NCBI RefSeq assembly: GCF_002994615.1 | Contig: NZ_PVNK01000025.1 | Location: forward strand, 1-64,000 | Source: Enhygromyxa salina | Lineage (GTDB): Bacteria > Myxococcota_A > Polyangia > Nannocystales > Nannocystaceae | Direction: 5' to 3' | Length of the DNA stretch: 64,000 nt | In this document: in pieces, positions 45,771 through 53,857 of the stretch | Layout of the letters: each line of letters opens with the position of its first letter | Position numbering within the stretch: position 1 is the first letter of the stretch | Notes under the pieces: generated by a model | Told to the model about the DNA's origin: nothing | What the model saw: the letters and a program-made list of their open reading frames with translations, nothing else | The model's database searches: none | Position numbers and translations under genes: made by a program

Positions 45771-45788
45771 GCACCACGGGCTGCTACG
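45771..45788. repeat. Solo end of the CTAG element family, degenerate
   Basis: GCACCACGGGCTGCTACG matches the right-hand tip (GCACCACGGGCTGCTAG at 47596-47612) with the last G changed to C, so CTAG is lost. It lies in the short control region before the TerB-like gene; CTACGCT may double as a -10-like element. Confidence 0.5.
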
Positions 45789-45808
45789 CTGGCCTCGCTG
45801 GCCACGTC

Positions 45809-46399
45809 ATGACCACCAACCCGATCGCCGAGAGCACCGAAGCGTTCCTCGCCAGCCTCAGCCCCGAGCAGCTCGAGCGCGCCGAGCAGGACATGCTCCG
45901 CGACTCGGTCCGGGCCGAGGGCGTGGCCATGAGCCTCGCCGACGAGATCAACCTCGGCAAGGCGATCCTGTGCATCGCCGGAGCCGACGGGCTCAGCCGC
46001 GAGGAGCTGACCGGGCTCAAGTACCTGATGATCATCTCGGGCGTGCCGCCGCTGGTCCAAGCGCACGTGCAGGCCTTCGACGCCTCGACGACCCACACCG
46101 CAGACGTCGCCGCGCTGTTTCCCCCCGCGAGCCGCAAGGCCTGCTACGTGCTGTCCGGGACCGTGACGGTCGCTGCGCTCGACGGGCTCTCGGGCGAGGA
46201 GCGGGACTTTGCTGTGGACCTCGGGGCGAGCCTCGGGCTGCCGCCGACCTTGGTCGTGCTGCTGATCGCCGAGGCCCGCGCGACCGCGTTGGCGATGAAA
46301 GAGGGCAATCAGGCGATGGTCGCCGAGCTGGTGCGGATGCGCGAGGCGCTGTATGACTTCGCGTTGGAGGCACCCGTGGACGGGGCGATCTCGGATTAG
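45809..46399 (+). CDS. TerB-like helical protein
   Basis: A 196-residue soluble, mostly alpha-helical protein. Two segments of the form KAILCIAGADG-LSREEL (about 51-68) and TVTVAALDG-LSGEER (about 114-131) recall the duplicated acidic helix-loop motif of TerB/DUF533-type domains, which are membrane-stress associated and bind metal in some cases. Residues forming a metal site are not obvious. ATG at 45809. The stop overlaps the stop of the convergent gene at 46396. Confidence 0.6.
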   Translation: MTTNPIAESTEAFLASLSPEQLERAEQDMLRDSVRAEGVAMSLADEINLGKAILCIAGADGLSREELTGLKYLMIISGVPPLVQAHVQAFDASTTHTADVAALFPPASRKACYVLSGTVTVAALDGLSGEERDFAVDLGASLGLPPTLVVLLIAEARATALAMKEGNQAMVAELVRMREALYDFALEAPVDGAISD

Positions 46400-46803
46400 C
46401 TGGCTGCGCGCGCGAGGTTGCGGAGCTGGCCGACGATCTGCTGGGTGACCGGGAGCTCGAACAGCTGCTTGAGGATTCGCTCGAGCTCGTCACTGGTTGC
46501 GCACTGGGTGTGCCGATCGGGGTCCGGGTCGTCCTCGCCGGGGAGGTCGAAGATCGAGACCGGGAATCCGAGTTGATTTCGGGCTCGGAACAAGAGGTAG
46601 CGGTAGCCGAGCTTGTCCGAGACCAGGTAGAACTCGTGCTCGAGCCACTCGCCGGCTGCGCGGGTTCGGACCTCGGCGCGGACTTCTTGGTTGGTCACGC
46701 GGCCGAGCTCGGTGGCAGCGTCGTGGAGGATGTCCTCGGGTTGGGGGCCCTCGGGTTGATGACCGGGGTCTTGCGGCCAAAAGCGTGGGATGTCCGTGTT
46801 CAC
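46396..46803 (-). CDS. Small soluble protein of unknown function
   Basis: A 135-residue protein, MNTDIPRFWPQDPGHQPEGP at the start. It is alpha/beta with a beta-strand pair (EHEFYLVSDKLGYRYLLFRA) and a helical C-terminus (ELERILKQLFELPVTQQIV). No family recognised. The start is decided by an excellent ribosome-binding site: GGAGGAGGT lies four bases before the GTG at 46803. That GTG overlaps the stop of a 24-codon endonuclease-like tail (GTGA), so this was the second gene of an operon whose first gene has been lost. Confidence 0.7.
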   Translation of the reverse strand: MNTDIPRFWPQDPGHQPEGPQPEDILHDAATELGRVTNQEVRAEVRTRAAGEWLEHEFYLVSDKLGYRYLLFRARNQLGFPVSIFDLPGEDDPDPDRHTQCATSDELERILKQLFELPVTQQIVGQLRNLARAAS

Positions 46804-46874
46804 GATGACCTCCTCCAAACCGAATCGCTCAGCTCGAAGAGCAGGGGCAGGTGATCGGAGACGCTCAGCGTCAT
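46800..46874 (-). pseudogene. C-terminal remnant of an endonuclease/exonuclease/phosphatase-family protein
   Basis: A 24-residue frame MTLSVSDHLPLLFELSDSVW and four further residues. SDHLPL is the C-terminal catalytic motif (Asp-His) of the EEP superfamily. In-frame stops occur a few codons upstream, so the rest of the gene is missing. The stop overlaps the GTG of the following gene. Confidence 0.5.
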
Positions 46875-47284
46875 CGTCTACCTGGCTCGCTCGACCGAGG
46901 GTAGCCTGTCTCACGCAGACCGGCACTGGCGATCGACGTGTCGGGTACAGCCATGAGACCAGCAGGAAATGCACGAGCAAGGGCAAGAGCGGGGACCGCC
47001 CGGCGAGGCCGACCCTACTCGCGGCGCGAGCTTGAGGTCGAGACCGGGCCTCGACCCACCCCGGCGCGCTTCACGCGAGGTCGAGACCGGGCCTCGACCC
47101 ACCCCGGCGCGTTTCGCACGAGGTCGAGACCACGGCCCAACGCACCTCGAAGCGCTCCGCACATGCTCGGGACCCGACGACGACATCGACAAGCCGCTCC
47201 CGCCGCTGCCCGACAGCGAGTGAAGCGGTTCACGCCCTCGACTCAGGCCCTCTCGTATTTCTTCGAGGGGGCCTTTCAACACAT
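46875..47284. repeat. Intergenic region with 43-bp tandem repeats
   Basis: GAGGTCGAGACC begins repeats at 47034, 47077 and 47120 (period 43 bp); the first two units (GGGCCTCGACCCACCCCGGC...) are nearly identical and the third diverges after 12 bases. 47237-47276 shares the CTCGACTCAGGCC...GGGGCCTTTCAA block with 40888-40925. No gene that I can support. Confidence 0.8.
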
Positions 47285-47450
47285 CTAGCAGCCCGTGGTG
47301 CAATGCATCGTGTCGCCTCGCGCCGGAATTTTCGCCGAGGGCGCGAAGCCAAAACGCCGCTGTACCGGGCGTACTGCAAGTTTTGGCGACAAAGCCCTCG
47401 GTGAAAAGGCCAAGCGAGGCGGCGCGAGACATTGCACCCCGGGCTGCTAG
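47285..47450 (+). repeat. CTAG-bounded palindromic element, full copy (166 bp)
   Basis: Starts CTAGCAGCCCGTGGTGCAATG, ends ATTGCACCCCGGGCTGCTAG, centre GCCAAAACGCCGCTGTACC / GCAAGTTTTGGC. Its final CTAG (47447-47450) is also the first CTAG of the next copy. Confidence 0.95.
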
Positions 47451-47612
47451 CAGCCCGTGGTGCAATGCATCGTGTCGCCTCGCGCCGGAATTTTCGCCGA
47501 GGGCGCGAAGCCAAAACGCCGCTGTACCGGGCGTACTGCAAGTTTTGGCGACAAAGCTCTCGGTGAAAAGGCCAAGCGAGGCGGCGCGAGACATTGCACC
47601 ACGGGCTGCTAG
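47447..47612 (+). repeat. CTAG-bounded palindromic element, tandem second copy (166 bp)
   Basis: Same orientation and almost the same sequence as the copy at 47285, joined by one shared CTAG. Right end ACGGGCTGCTAG at 47601-47612, 7 bp before the msrA stop codon. Confidence 0.95.
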
Positions 47613-47619
47613 GCCAGGC

Positions 47620-48273
47620 CTAAGTCGCAAGCCCAGTCGGGCAAGTGACCCCAGTACCTCCCACCCCACAATACCCATTCGGGTTCTTGGCCAGGTACTG
47701 CTGATGATAATCCTCGGCATAGTAAAACGCCGGGGCCTCGCGCATCTCGGTGCTGATCTCTCCGTGCCCGGCCTCGCGCAGGGCGGCCTGATACGCCGCC
47801 CGCGAGGCCTCCGCTGCCTCGGCCTGCTCAGCCGAGTGCGTGTACACGGCCGAGCGATACTGGGTCCCGACATCGTTGCCCTGGCGCATGCCCTGGGTTG
47901 GATCGTGGTTCTCCCAGAACACCTCGAGCAGCCGCTGGTACGAGACCTTGGCCGGATCGAAGATCACCCGCACAACCTCGGTGTGCCCGGTCTGCCCGCT
48001 GCAGACCTCGCGGTAGGTGGGGTTGGGCGTGTATCCGCCCGCGTAGCCGGCCGCGGTCGACCACACCCCCGGGACCTGCCAGAATTTCCGCTCCACCCCC
48101 CAAAAGCAGCCCATCGCGAAGTCCGCGATCTCTAGCCCGTCCGGGAAGGGCGGGACGATCCGGTTGCCGTTCACGAAGTGGAGCTCGGGCACCTCGAGCG
48201 GGGTGTCGCGCCCGGGCAGGGCCTTGTCGGGGGTGACCGTTTTCAGCTTGCGCGGGTCGGCGTAGCGAAACAT
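47620..48273 (-). CDS. msrA: Peptide-methionine (S)-S-oxide reductase
   Basis: A 217-residue repair enzyme that reduces methionine-S-sulfoxide in proteins. Catalytic motif [11 protein letters not shown] (Cys near residue 56), then [58 protein letters not shown] and the C-terminal [21 protein letters not shown] with a probable resolving Cys near residue 205. The N-terminal ~50 residues form the short extension seen in many MsrA. ATG at 48273. Flanked on both sides by CTAG elements. Confidence 0.95.
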   Translation of the reverse strand: MFRYADPRKLKTVTPDKALPGRDTPLEVPELHFVNGNRIVPPFPDGLEIADFAMGCFWGVERKFWQVPGVWSTAAGYAGGYTPNPTYREVCSGQTGHTEVVRVIFDPAKVSYQRLLEVFWENHDPTQGMRQGNDVGTQYRSAVYTHSAEQAEAAEASRAAYQAALREAGHGEISTEMREAPAFYYAEDYHQQYLAKNPNGYCGVGGTGVTCPTGLAT

Positions 48274-48327
48274 CGCTCGCCAGCATAGTCCGACGACCTC
48301 TCCGTGGCCAACCCGACGAGGGCTCGG

Positions 48328-48493
48328 CTAGCAGCCCGGGGTGCAATGCCTCGCGCCGCCTCGCTTGGCCTTTTCGCCGAGGGCTTTGTCGCCAAAACTT
48401 GCAGTACGCCCGGTACAGCGGCGTTTTGGCTTCGCGCCCTCGGCGAACATTCCGGCGCGAGGCGACACGATGCATTGCACCCCGGGCTGCTAG
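48328..48493 (-). repeat. CTAG-bounded palindromic element, full copy (166 bp)
   Basis: Starts CTAGCAGCCCGGGGTGCAATG, ends GCATTGCACCCCGGGCTG plus CTAG at 48490-48493. The TAG stop codon of the outer-membrane protein gene is inside this last CTAG. Confidence 0.95.
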
Positions 48494-50235
48494 AACCGGT
48501 AGAGCAGCAAGACCCGCAGATCCGTGCGCCGGTCCGTGCCGTTGGGGATCGAGGCGCTCGGGGCCCGCTCGACGTAGCGGTCGCGCCACACGATCTGGGC
48601 CAGGAAGACGTTGCGCCACAAGTAGATGTGCGCAGCGAACCGGTACTGCAGCTCCTTGAGCTGACGGAGCAGATCCGAGCCGAGCTCCTCGGGCGGATTT
48701 TCGAAGGGGGTCGCGAGGTACTGACCAAAGTCGGCGCTCAGCAGCAGCCGGCGCTTGACGGCGAGCACGCCGAGCTGAACGTTGAAGGCGACCTGCCAGT
48801 TCTTGAAGTTGAGCTCGCGCTTGCCGTACATCTCGCCGAGCAGGACCAGGCGCTTCCAGCGGAAGGTGCTCTGGACGTTGACCGCGGGGTAGCGCTCCTG
48901 CGAGCGCTGATCGTACTTGGCGCCGACGGTCAGGGTGAACGCGGTCGAGGCGGGCGTGTACAAGAAGGGCGAGTCGAAGCGGTTGTAGTAGCCGATCAGG
49001 TTCATGTGAACCTGGGCGCCGCCGGACCAGGTGAAGTTGCGGTTGTCGTCGGGGAAGAAGGTGCCGCCGACGTTGCCCGCGAAGCGCCCGCTGCCGCCGG
49101 CCAAGAAGGTCCGGTAGATGAACTTGCCGCGCTTGTCGAGGGGCCCGCCGAACTCGAGCGCGGCGCCGTTGCCCTGCTCGAAGGCGTTGTAAACGTAGTA
49201 GGCCGGGTCAACCATCATCCGCTTGTGGACCGAGCGGACCAGCTCGAGGCTGAGCCCGCCGCCGCCGCTGTTGACGTTGACGTAGTGGCCGTTCTTGATC
49301 GGGACCTGGAAGGTGGCGAAGGTCAGGCGCGGGGTCTTCTCGGCCCGCATCGACAGCAGGAAGAAGCTGTTTTGGATGAAGGGGATCTGGCCGAGGACCC
49401 GCATCTGGAGGGTCTCGAACTCGGTGTTGAAGGGGCTGCGGTTCTCGTCCGCGCGGGGGTCGGGGTCGTTGCTGCCGTCGGTGTTGGGCGGCTGGGCGAT
49501 CACCGCCTTGTCGCCGAACTCGGGCCCCGCGAAGCTGAACTCCTGGGAGATCCGGGCCACGACCGAGAAGCGGATGTCGCCGGCGGGCTGACAGACGGTG
49601 ACCTCGGTCCCGAGCTTGCAGCCGATGTCGTCGCAGTCGGTGAAGCCGTCGCCGTCGTTGTCGAAGCCGTCGGAGCAAAAGTAGTTGCTGCGCTCGCCGT
49701 CCTTGTCGCCGCCGCGGCCCTGGAGGTCTTCCTCGACCTCGCCGGCCTTGATGTCGAGGCTGGGGCCGGGGCCGTTGGTCGTCGTCGTCAAGCCGCCGTC
49801 GCCCGGGCCCTTGCCATCGTCGACCGTCTGGCCGGCGAGCTCACGGTCCCACGAGCCGAGGCAGGCGTCGACGCCCTGGCAGTCGATGTCCTCGCAGTCG
49901 AGGTAGCCGTCGGCGTCGTTGTCGACCCAGTCCGAGCAGCGCGCGTTGTTGGACTCGGGCTGGCCGTCGGGCTGGCAGACCGCGGCGTCGTGGCAGTCGT
50001 GGTCGCCGCAGTCGAAGACCATGTCGCCGTCGTTGTCGACGCCGTCGGAGCAGTCGGTCTCGGTTGCGGTCTCGGTTGCGGCCTCGGGCGCGGCCTCGGC
50101 CTCGGCCTCGGGCGCGGGGGCGACCTCGGGGGCGGGCGCGGCCTCGGACTCAGGTGGCGCGGCGAAGGCGGCGCGCGGGAGCAGCAGGCCGAACAGCACG
50201 AGCACAGCGGCGTGCAGAAGTTTGGAGCCAGTCAT
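48490..50235 (-). CDS. Outer-membrane beta-barrel protein with N-terminal Cys/DGD repeats
   Basis: A 581-residue exported protein. Signal peptide 1-25 ([12 protein letters not shown]), an Ala/Pro/Glu-rich linker, then three or four C-SDGxDNDGDG-DC repeats (about 60-215; for example [20 protein letters not shown]). From about 225 to the end, alternating beta strands rich in aromatic residues ([38 protein letters not shown]) resemble a porin-like barrel and end in the terminal Phe expected for BAM-dependent insertion. Last gene of an operon with the nuclease and the Cys-repeat lipoprotein, 46 bp after the latter. Confidence 0.78.
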   Translation of the reverse strand: MTGSKLLHAAVLVLFGLLLPRAAFAAPPESEAAPAPEVAPAPEAEAEAAPEAATETATETDCSDGVDNDGDMVFDCGDHDCHDAAVCQPDGQPESNNARCSDWVDNDADGYLDCEDIDCQGVDACLGSWDRELAGQTVDDGKGPGDGGLTTTTNGPGPSLDIKAGEVEEDLQGRGGDKDGERSNYFCSDGFDNDGDGFTDCDDIGCKLGTEVTVCQPAGDIRFSVVARISQEFSFAGPEFGDKAVIAQPPNTDGSNDPDPRADENRSPFNTEFETLQMRVLGQIPFIQNSFFLLSMRAEKTPRLTFATFQVPIKNGHYVNVNSGGGGLSLELVRSVHKRMMVDPAYYVYNAFEQGNGAALEFGGPLDKRGKFIYRTFLAGGSGRFAGNVGGTFFPDDNRNFTWSGGAQVHMNLIGYYNRFDSPFLYTPASTAFTLTVGAKYDQRSQERYPAVNVQSTFRWKRLVLLGEMYGKRELNFKNWQVAFNVQLGVLAVKRRLLLSADFGQYLATPFENPPEELGSDLLRQLKELQYRFAAHIYLWRNVFLAQIVWRDRYVERAPSASIPNGTDRRTDLRVLLLYRF

Positions 50236-50281
50236 GGTGAATCGTTTCGATCGCGGGAGTCGGAGGTCGAGGAGGGCGGGG

Positions 50282-51496
50282 TCAGAGATCGCAGATGCCG
50301 GGGCCTTCGCAGATCGTGACGAGCGGGTCGTAGCTGCAGTCCCAGTCTTCGCAGTCGACGAAGCCGTCGCCGTCGTTGTCTTCGCCGTCGGAGCAGCGGT
50401 CGTTGGGGGTCTCGCCCGGGCCTGCGAGGCTCTCCTGGCAGACCTGCGCGGTAGCGATGTCGTCGGCCTGGCTGCACGAGAAGTCGCCGCAGTCGGCGAA
50501 GCCGTTGCCGTCGTCGTCGATGCCGTTGCTGCACTTCTCGGGCGTGCGCTCGAGCTGCTCGTCACAGACCTCGATGACCGCGGGGTCCTCGGACCGGCTG
50601 CACGAGTAGTCCTGGCAGTCGATGAAGCCGTTGCCGTCGTTGTCGACCCCGTCCGCGCACTCGTCGGCGCTCTCTTCGCTGAGGCAGACGATCGCCGGGT
50701 CGTCGGACTCGCTGCACGAGAAGTCGGCGCAGTCGATGAAGCCGTCGCCGTCGTTGTCGAGGCCGTCGGCGCAGGTCTCGGGCGTGTCCTCGGCCGGCGG
50801 CGGAGGCAGGCTCGCGCAGTAGTCGACGGCCTCGGGGGAGCCGAACATCGAGCACGAGAAGTCGGCGCAGTCGACGTGCCCGTTTTGGTCGTTGTCGATC
50901 CCGTCCATGCACGCCTCGAGGGTGTCTTCGGGCTCGCTCGGGACCACGCAGGCGTTGGTGCCCGTGCAGTCGGGGTCGTCGCAGTCGACCTCACCGTCGT
51001 CGTCGTTGTCGAGGCCGTCGGAGCAGGTCAGGTTCGAGTCTTCGTCGCAGACCTGGACGAACTTGCCCCTGCTGCAGCCGAAGTCGGCGCAGTCGGCGAA
51101 GCCGTTGGCGTCGTTGTCGAGGCCGTCGGAGCAGGTCTCATTGCTGATCTCGCGCAGGCAGCAGGTCTCGGGGATGTCGCGGCACTGGGGATCCCCGCAG
51201 TCAAACTGGCCGTCGTTGTCGTTGTCGATCTTGTCGGTGCACTTGAGCAGCGTGTCTTCGGGCTCGTCGACCGGGATCAGGGGCACGTCCTCGCCGCACA
51301 GGTGCGAGAGCACCAGGCAGTCGGGGTCGTAGCAGTCGACGAGGCCGTCGTGGTCGTTGTCGACGTAGTCGCTGCAGGAGATGTCGTCCTGCTCGTAGCC
51401 GAACAGCGGGTGGTCGGGGATCTCGTAGCAGGCCACCGCCACGGCGAAGGTGCCCGCGACCAGGCCGGCCGCGGCCAGGACCGCGCGGCGCCTCAC
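50282..51496 (-). CDS. Lipoprotein built of DGxDND-DGD-DC repeats
   Basis: A 404-residue exported protein. The GTG at 51496 overlaps the nuclease stop (GTGA) and gives MRRRAVLAAAGLVAGTFAVA then VAC, a lipoprotein signal. The mature part is about nine repeats of ~40 residues with the pattern C-x-DGxDNDxDGxxDCxDxxC (for example CADGLDNDGDGFIDCADFSC), like thrombospondin type 3 / EF-hand-like Ca2+ loops stabilised by disulfides. Related repeats sit at the N-terminus of the next gene's barrel protein, suggesting a joint surface complex. Confidence 0.85.
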   Translation of the reverse strand: MRRRAVLAAAGLVAGTFAVAVACYEIPDHPLFGYEQDDISCSDYVDNDHDGLVDCYDPDCLVLSHLCGEDVPLIPVDEPEDTLLKCTDKIDNDNDGQFDCGDPQCRDIPETCCLREISNETCSDGLDNDANGFADCADFGCSRGKFVQVCDEDSNLTCSDGLDNDDDGEVDCDDPDCTGTNACVVPSEPEDTLEACMDGIDNDQNGHVDCADFSCSMFGSPEAVDYCASLPPPPAEDTPETCADGLDNDGDGFIDCADFSCSESDDPAIVCLSEESADECADGVDNDGNGFIDCQDYSCSRSEDPAVIEVCDEQLERTPEKCSNGIDDDGNGFADCGDFSCSQADDIATAQVCQESLAGPGETPNDRCSDGEDNDGDGFVDCEDWDCSYDPLVTICEGPGICDL

Positions 51497-52500
51497 TTGA
51501 GGCACTCCGCCTTGCCGCCGCCGAAGCGACGCTTGAAGGGCGCGTGGATCATGCACGAGCCCTCGCTGCGCTGCTGGGCCCCGAACTTGCCGGCCTTGGC
51601 CCACTCGTTGAGCAGCGCGTCGAGGGCCTTGCGCTGGTCCTCGGGGATCTTGCGGTTGATGTGGCGGTACTCGGCGAAGTCGTAGAGGACTGAGCGCGCG
51701 TCCGCGTCGGACAGCGGGCGGAGGAAGGCGCCGATCTCGGCGTCGGACTTGGCGACGGGGAGGAGCTCGTCGATCACCGCGCCGTCGACCGAGTAGCGGT
51801 ACTGGCACACGCGGTCGCACTCGGCGTAGCGGGTGTTGTGCCGCCACTTGACCGAGTGGCCGTCGACCGAGGACACGAGCCGGTTGTAGGTGCCCTTGCC
51901 GTCGACGTCTTCTTCTTTGGAGTGAAGCGAGGTCAGGACGAAGTCGGGCACGCCGTGGGCCCAGATCCCGCGGCGCTTGGTCACCGCCTCGCGCTGGGCG
52001 GCGATCAGCTCGGGCTTGCCGGGGTTGTCGTCGATGCTCATCACGTGGGCGTAGCCCCCACGGATCTGGGACTCGGCCAGCTTTGGGCACCACACGAGGA
52101 TCCGGCCGTAGGTGTCGGTCGCGCCGTCGGTCTCGCACTCCCAGACCCCATCGCGGGCGTTGTAGGTGCCCATCTTGGCGATGACGTAGAGCTCGTGCGC
52201 GGTCCAGCTGCCCCACTGGTGGACGGGGCCGTAGGACTCGAGGGTGTTGTAGCCGAACAGGCGCGCCTTGGTGTCCTTGAAGTCGCCGGTCAGCACGCGG
52301 AACGAGTCGCCGTCGTTGAAGTGGACCGCGACCGCCTCGCCGTTGAGGATGACCTTGGTCTGGGACTCGGCGGCTTGGGTCTCGCGCTGCGGAGCCAGCA
52401 AGCTGGCGAGGGCGAGGCCGAGGGCGAGCGCGCCGCCGCCGAGGATCAGCGCGAGGCGGCGGCGGGGTGCAGAGGAAGTTCGTGGGTTGGCGCGGCGCAT
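51493..52500 (-). CDS. Secreted staphylococcal-nuclease-like protein
   Basis: A 335-residue exported protein with an N-terminal signal/anchor (LALILGGGALALGLALASLL, about 17-36). Residues ~50-170 resemble the SNase/thermonuclease OB fold: VHFNDGDSFRVL, DTKARLFGYNTLESYG (first catalytic Arg region), ATDTYGRILVWC (TDxYGR, the second catalytic region) and RGGYAHVMSID. The C-terminal ~150 residues are unfamiliar and helical. The usual RxxxxxxE-R active set should be checked by alignment. The ATG at 52500 has AGGA eight bases upstream; ATG at 52530 has none. First gene of the three-gene surface operon. Confidence 0.75.
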   Translation of the reverse strand: MRRANPRTSSAPRRRLALILGGGALALGLALASLLAPQRETQAAESQTKVILNGEAVAVHFNDGDSFRVLTGDFKDTKARLFGYNTLESYGPVHQWGSWTAHELYVIAKMGTYNARDGVWECETDGATDTYGRILVWCPKLAESQIRGGYAHVMSIDDNPGKPELIAAQREAVTKRRGIWAHGVPDFVLTSLHSKEEDVDGKGTYNRLVSSVDGHSVKWRHNTRYAECDRVCQYRYSVDGAVIDELLPVAKSDAEIGAFLRPLSDADARSVLYDFAEYRHINRKIPEDQRKALDALLNEWAKAGKFGAQQRSEGSCMIHAPFKRRFGGGKAECLK

Positions 52501-52640
52501 GTCGGCGTTCCTGACGGGCTGGGGCATCATGGACGGTTGAAGCGGCGCCGAGCAATGCGTTTTTGGTTCGATCCGCGTTGCGATTCGATGACGGGCGCGG
52601 TATTTGCTCGCGCGTGCGCTGATCTGCGCCCGAACGCCCG

Positions 52641-53429
52641 ATGCGCACCGTGAATGGCCGTTCTCAGCTGCTTGGCCTCGCGCTCGCGTCGCTCGTGAGT
52701 TTCGGTCCGGGCTGCGGTGTGCAGCAGCGCGCGGCCGAAAAGCTCATCGATCCGCAGCTGCGCAGCGAGGGCGTGCTCGTCGAGCGGCAGCGCGGAAGGC
52801 GAGATCTCGAGCTCGGGCGCTATCGCGTCGAGGAGCTCGAGCTCGTCGACGAGACCTTCGACGGCAGCGGCCCGCTCGCGCCCGACGCGGATGGCCGCAC
52901 GCGCCCGACCGAGCAGCTGCGGATGTCGTTCACGCTGGCCGGCGGCGCGCAGCCGTGGACGGCCGAGTGCGTCGGCCAGCGTCGCCAGCCGCCGGATCAC
53001 GATCTCGCCGTGCTCGCCGGGGAGCTCCGCGACGAGGTCGCGGTCCACTGTCAGCTCGCGGGCGGCGAGTCGCGCTGGGTCCTGCGCGTCGAGGGGCCGC
53101 TGACCAACAACTTGCTCGGTCGCGTGTACGCGGCGGGGGAGGCCGAGCCCGGCGAGCTCGGCGAGGTCGGCGAGCTCGGCCAGCTCGGCGAGGGCGGTCC
53201 GGGCAGGGTCGTCGAGGTCGTCATGTGGTACCAGCTGTGGAACTTCACGCGCCGCCACCTCCCGGCCTCGCTCGTGGTCATCCGCGGCGACGAGGGCACC
53301 GAGGCCGCGCTGATCCTCGACGCGCCCGAGCGCGCCTGGCTCGACGCGGCGCTCGACGACAGCGGCCGCGAGCTGGCGCTGACGACCATGCTGGCCCTGC
53401 GTCTCCTGCCCCTGGGCTTCGACGGCTAG
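52641..53429 (+). CDS. Predicted lipoprotein of unknown function
   Basis: A 262-residue protein with signal LLGLALASLVSFGPGC (lipobox GPGC). The mature part is beta-rich with two Cys (WTAECVGQ, VAVHCQLAGG) that may pair. A short low-complexity stretch GELGEVGELGQLGEGG (about 172-187) separates it from a C-terminal part (VVEVVMWYQLWNFTRRHLP). I recognise no family. ATG at 52641, divergent from the nuclease operon. The glutaredoxin-like gene begins 21 bp after its stop. Confidence 0.7.
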   Translation: MRTVNGRSQLLGLALASLVSFGPGCGVQQRAAEKLIDPQLRSEGVLVERQRGRRDLELGRYRVEELELVDETFDGSGPLAPDADGRTRPTEQLRMSFTLAGGAQPWTAECVGQRRQPPDHDLAVLAGELRDEVAVHCQLAGGESRWVLRVEGPLTNNLLGRVYAAGEAEPGELGEVGELGQLGEGGPGRVVEVVMWYQLWNFTRRHLPASLVVIRGDEGTEAALILDAPERAWLDAALDDSGRELALTTMLALRLLPLGFDG

Positions 53430-53449
53430 ATGCGCTACCCAGGCAGCTC

Positions 53450-53833
53450 ATGACCGGCCCGAGCGATCCCCGACCCTTGCTGAGCGACGCCGACAAGACC
53501 GAGCACGTCCGCGCGACGATGGCTGGCTTTCACCCCGACGTGGTCGCGGAGGTCCGCGCCGCCGTCGAGGGCTCGGCGCTGGTCGTCGTTGGCATGGCTC
53601 GAAACCCCTTCGTCAAGAAGACCCGCAAGGCGCTCGCGGCCGCCGGGCTCGAGTTCACCTACCTCGAGTACGGGAGCTACACCAAGCAGTGGAAGCGGCG
53701 CCTGGCGATCAAGATGTGGAGCGGCTGGCCGACCTTTCCCCAGGTGTTCGTGCGCGGGACCCTGATCGGCGGCAACCAGGAGCTGCAAGAGGCGCTCGCC
53801 GACGGCTCGCTGCGCGAGCGACTCGCAGGCTGA
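53450..53833 (+). CDS. Glutaredoxin-fold protein lacking the active-site cysteines
   Basis: A 127-residue protein of the monothiol/Grx4-like glutaredoxin fold. The sequence after the first strand reads VVVGMARNPFVKKTRKALAA where redox-active family members have CPxC or CGFS, so the position of the catalytic Cys is Asn and that of the second is Val. The remaining fold signatures are kept: YLEYGSYTKQWKR, then WPTFPQVFVRGTLIGGNQEL (cis-Pro and glutathione-site region). There is no Cys anywhere in the protein. It may bind glutathione, an Fe-S cluster precursor or a partner without redox chemistry. ATG at 53450. Confidence 0.78.
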   Translation: MTGPSDPRPLLSDADKTEHVRATMAGFHPDVVAEVRAAVEGSALVVVGMARNPFVKKTRKALAAAGLEFTYLEYGSYTKQWKRRLAIKMWSGWPTFPQVFVRGTLIGGNQELQEALADGSLRERLAG

Positions 53834-53857
53834 GTCGGTGGTAGCGTTGCCCTGGTC

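Noticed and set aside
47285-47612. Open frames inside the CTAG elements (for example ending in ALHHGLL)
   Set aside because: The same peptide recurs wherever the element lies, in both orientations, without start signals. This is repeat DNA, not a protein family.
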